From contig CAJULY010000011.1 of the NCBI GenBank assembly GCA_910587185.1, forward strand, positions 18,625-82,624: 64,000 nt of DNA, given 5' to 3'. Shown here piece by piece: positions 62,761 through 64,000 of the stretch. The stretch comes from an uncultured Muribaculaceae bacterium. GTDB lineage: Bacteria > Bacteroidota > Bacteroidia > Bacteroidales > Muribaculaceae. Made by a program: the position numbers and the translations under genes. Within the stretch, counting starts at the first letter, position 1, and the number at the start of each line of letters is the position of its first letter. The notes under the pieces were generated by a model. It was not told where the DNA came from. It saw nothing but the letters and a program-made list of their open reading frames with translations, and did no database searches.

Positions 62761-63480
62761 TTGCGGAGAAGGACGGGTCAGACAGTGTCGGACGGGGCGG
62801 ACGGTTTTTCACGAGAAGCGCATTCTATATCGCGAAGCGAAAGAGGATTAGTCCAATTGGCCGAATTAGGCGGATGGGGGGCGCGGGGTTGCGGAGAAGG
62901 ACGGTTTTTCCCCGGAAGAGCATTCTATATCGCAAAGCGAGAGTGGATTAGACCGATTGGCCGAATTGGGCGGATTAGGCGAATTGGGCGGATTGGGGCG
63001 CTAGGTTGCGGAGAAGGACGGTTTTTCCCCGGAAGCGCATTCTATATCGCGAAGCGAGAGAGGATCAGACCGATTAGACGAATTGGACGAATTGCGCGGA
63101 TGGGCGCGGTAGGACGGGGCGGACCGAGTCGGACAGGTCGGACGGTATATCCCGGGAAGCGCATTCTATATCGCGAGGCGAGAGTGGATCAGACCGATTA
63201 GCCAAATTGGGCGGATTGGGGCGGGGAAAGGACGGGGCCGAGGGGCCATTTTTTCCCGGGAACTCCTTTTACATCGCAAAGCGATGTCCCTACAAGTGGG
63301 GGCGAGTTCCGGGGGGAGGACGGGTCGGACGGGGTCTTTTTTCCGGAGACTCCTTTTACATCGCAAAGCGATGTCCCTACAAGTGGGCGGCGAGTTCCGG
63401 GGGGAGGACGGGTCGGACGGGGTCCGGGGACGGGTCGGACAGTGTCGGACCGGTCGGACCGGGGGAGCGCGGGGTTTTCC
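62761..63480. repeat. Six G-rich intergenic repeat units with small hairpins
   Basis: Four units have the core CATTCTATATCGCGAAGCGA, with anchors at 62821, 62921, 63038 and 63162 and steps of 100, 117 and 124 bp. Two further units carry CTCCTTTTACATCGCAAAGC (about 63264 and 63350) with a perfect ACATCGC/GCGATGT hairpin. In unit 5 this is nested inside a GGAACTC/GAGTTCC stem. All six share a TTTTTTCCC-like lead and TCGC(A/G)AAGCGA. They are linked by G-rich GGACGG/GTCGGAC stretches. The region has no convincing gene; the open frames here are low-complexity products of the repeats. Confidence 0.85.
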
Positions 63481-63587
63481 AGAATGTCAAGGTTCTCTTT
63501 GCCATGATTGCATCCAAAATAAAGTTAGTCAAATTGGACTAATTGGACTAATTGGGAAGCCGGATGGAGGGGCGGTCATGGCGCCGC
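63481..63587. other. Short intergenic tail after the repeat units
   Basis: Contains three AATTGGACT-like short repeats (63532-63554) but no other recognisable feature before the stop of the partial gene at 63588. Confidence 0.5.
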
Positions 63588-64000
63588 TTAGAAGAGCGGG
63601 ACTGACGGGCAGTCTTCTGGTTCAGGGAGATAGATCTGATTAAGGTTTGAGAGGTCGGGAGGGATGCCGAGAAGGTCTTCCCTTTCGATCAGCTCCTCTT
63701 CGGGCGGTGGATCGGGCGGCTGAGCGAGGTCGAGGTTGGGCCACGGGCGCGAGGGACGCCGGATCTCGTTGGTGAAGACGTTGACGCGGGTCTTGGGTCG
63801 GTAGGTTCCGTGGACCACCAGCAGCGACTCTTCGCTCATTGACAGACACGGGATGACAGAACGCCAGACACGGGTCAGATGACGTCCGCGACGCGGATAG
63901 GCGTCGCCGTCGAGAATAAGGGCCATGGGAAAGCTGAGACCCCGGCAGTATTCGGGTGAACGGGCGGTGGATAGTATCGGCTGCCACTTGGGGTCGGGCA
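63588..64000 (-). CDS. Unrecognised gene, 5' part beyond the right edge
   Basis: The frame is open from the right edge to a stop at 63588 (about 136 residues seen). It includes LSMSEESLLVVHGTYRPKTR and a proline- and glutamate-rich tail. It may start at the ATG at 63926 or beyond the window. The continuous frame without breaks and the non-repetitive, amino-acid-balanced reading favour a real gene over the alternative overlapping frame. No family recognised. Confidence 0.5.
   Translation of the reverse strand, partial: PDPKWQPILSTARSPEYCRGLSFPMALILDGDAYPRRGRHLTRVWRSVIPCLSMSEESLLVVHGTYRPKTRVNVFTNEIRRPSRPWPNLDLAQPPDPPPEEELIEREDLLGIPPDLSNLNQIYLPEPEDCPSVPLF

Noticed and set aside
62746..63542. 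Open frames of 80-150 codons in the G-rich repeats
   Set aside because: They are repetitive Gly/Arg/Ile products of the nucleotide repeats, overlap each other, and resemble no protein family.

Overview
The window reads as a chromosomal segment of an anaerobic Bacteroidales bacterium, most likely a Muribaculaceae-like gut commensal (family-level placement is inference). The support is: Bacteroidota-type promoters (TTTG, about 20 bp, TAnnTTTG) in front of several genes; Bacteroidota-typical genes (DUF4270 lipoprotein, large NusB, lone starch-synthase N-domain, TlpA/DsbD thiol proteins); a menaquinone pathway; and an oxygen-sensitive class III ribonucleotide reductase.

Region 1-51.5 kb is core chromosome. 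In order it holds: an RNA 2'-O-methyltransferase (cut by the left edge); rmlD-prfC; lysC and thrC of the aspartate/threonine pathway; a small conserved gene, an acyltransferase and a nitrilase-family amidase; a minus-strand housekeeping run (coaE, ybbR, yajC, an enlarged nusB); an Ntn hydrolase, CapA-like phosphoesterase, thiL, purine nucleoside phosphorylase, lpxK and sppA; the menaquinone genes menE-menC-menB and menD, interrupted by a divergently oriented TlpA-like gene; nrdD-nrdG; a minus-strand operon ftsY-rimO-menF-SGNH-SGNH-MBOAT that joins protein targeting, ribosome modification, menaquinone entry and probable polysaccharide O-acetylation; engB; the RNase P RNA; ndh; a compact orphan operon with an NRPS-type adenylation enzyme, a GNAT acetyltransferase and an esterase; a large TPR protein; topB-nudix; mazG; two DsbD-type genes; and the starch-synthase-like plus DUF4270 pair.

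At 51571 a tRNA-Thr(CGT) gene is the target of an integrated mobilizable element of about 11 kb (51631-62679), bounded by a 14-bp direct repeat of the tRNA 3' end. It carries two unknown small genes, an excisionase-like HTH protein, a putative replication pair (HTH protein and DnaC-like ATPase), MobC and a MobA/VirD2 relaxase, a membrane protein, and a tyrosine integrase at the far end. Between the mobilization and cargo modules lies a striking 400-bp noncoding array of 9-mers in four sequence classes, spaced 11, 20 or 21 bp apart, so that all sites fall on nearly the same DNA face. Downstream, and convergent with it, is a three-gene minus-strand operon of two HNH nucleases and an AlbA_2/HATPase-like protein, a candidate undescribed defence or regulatory cargo.

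The last 1.3 kb holds the tRNA terminator displaced by the insertion, about 700 bp of G-rich intergenic repeat units with REP-like hairpins, and the 3' part of an unrecognised gene running off the right edge.
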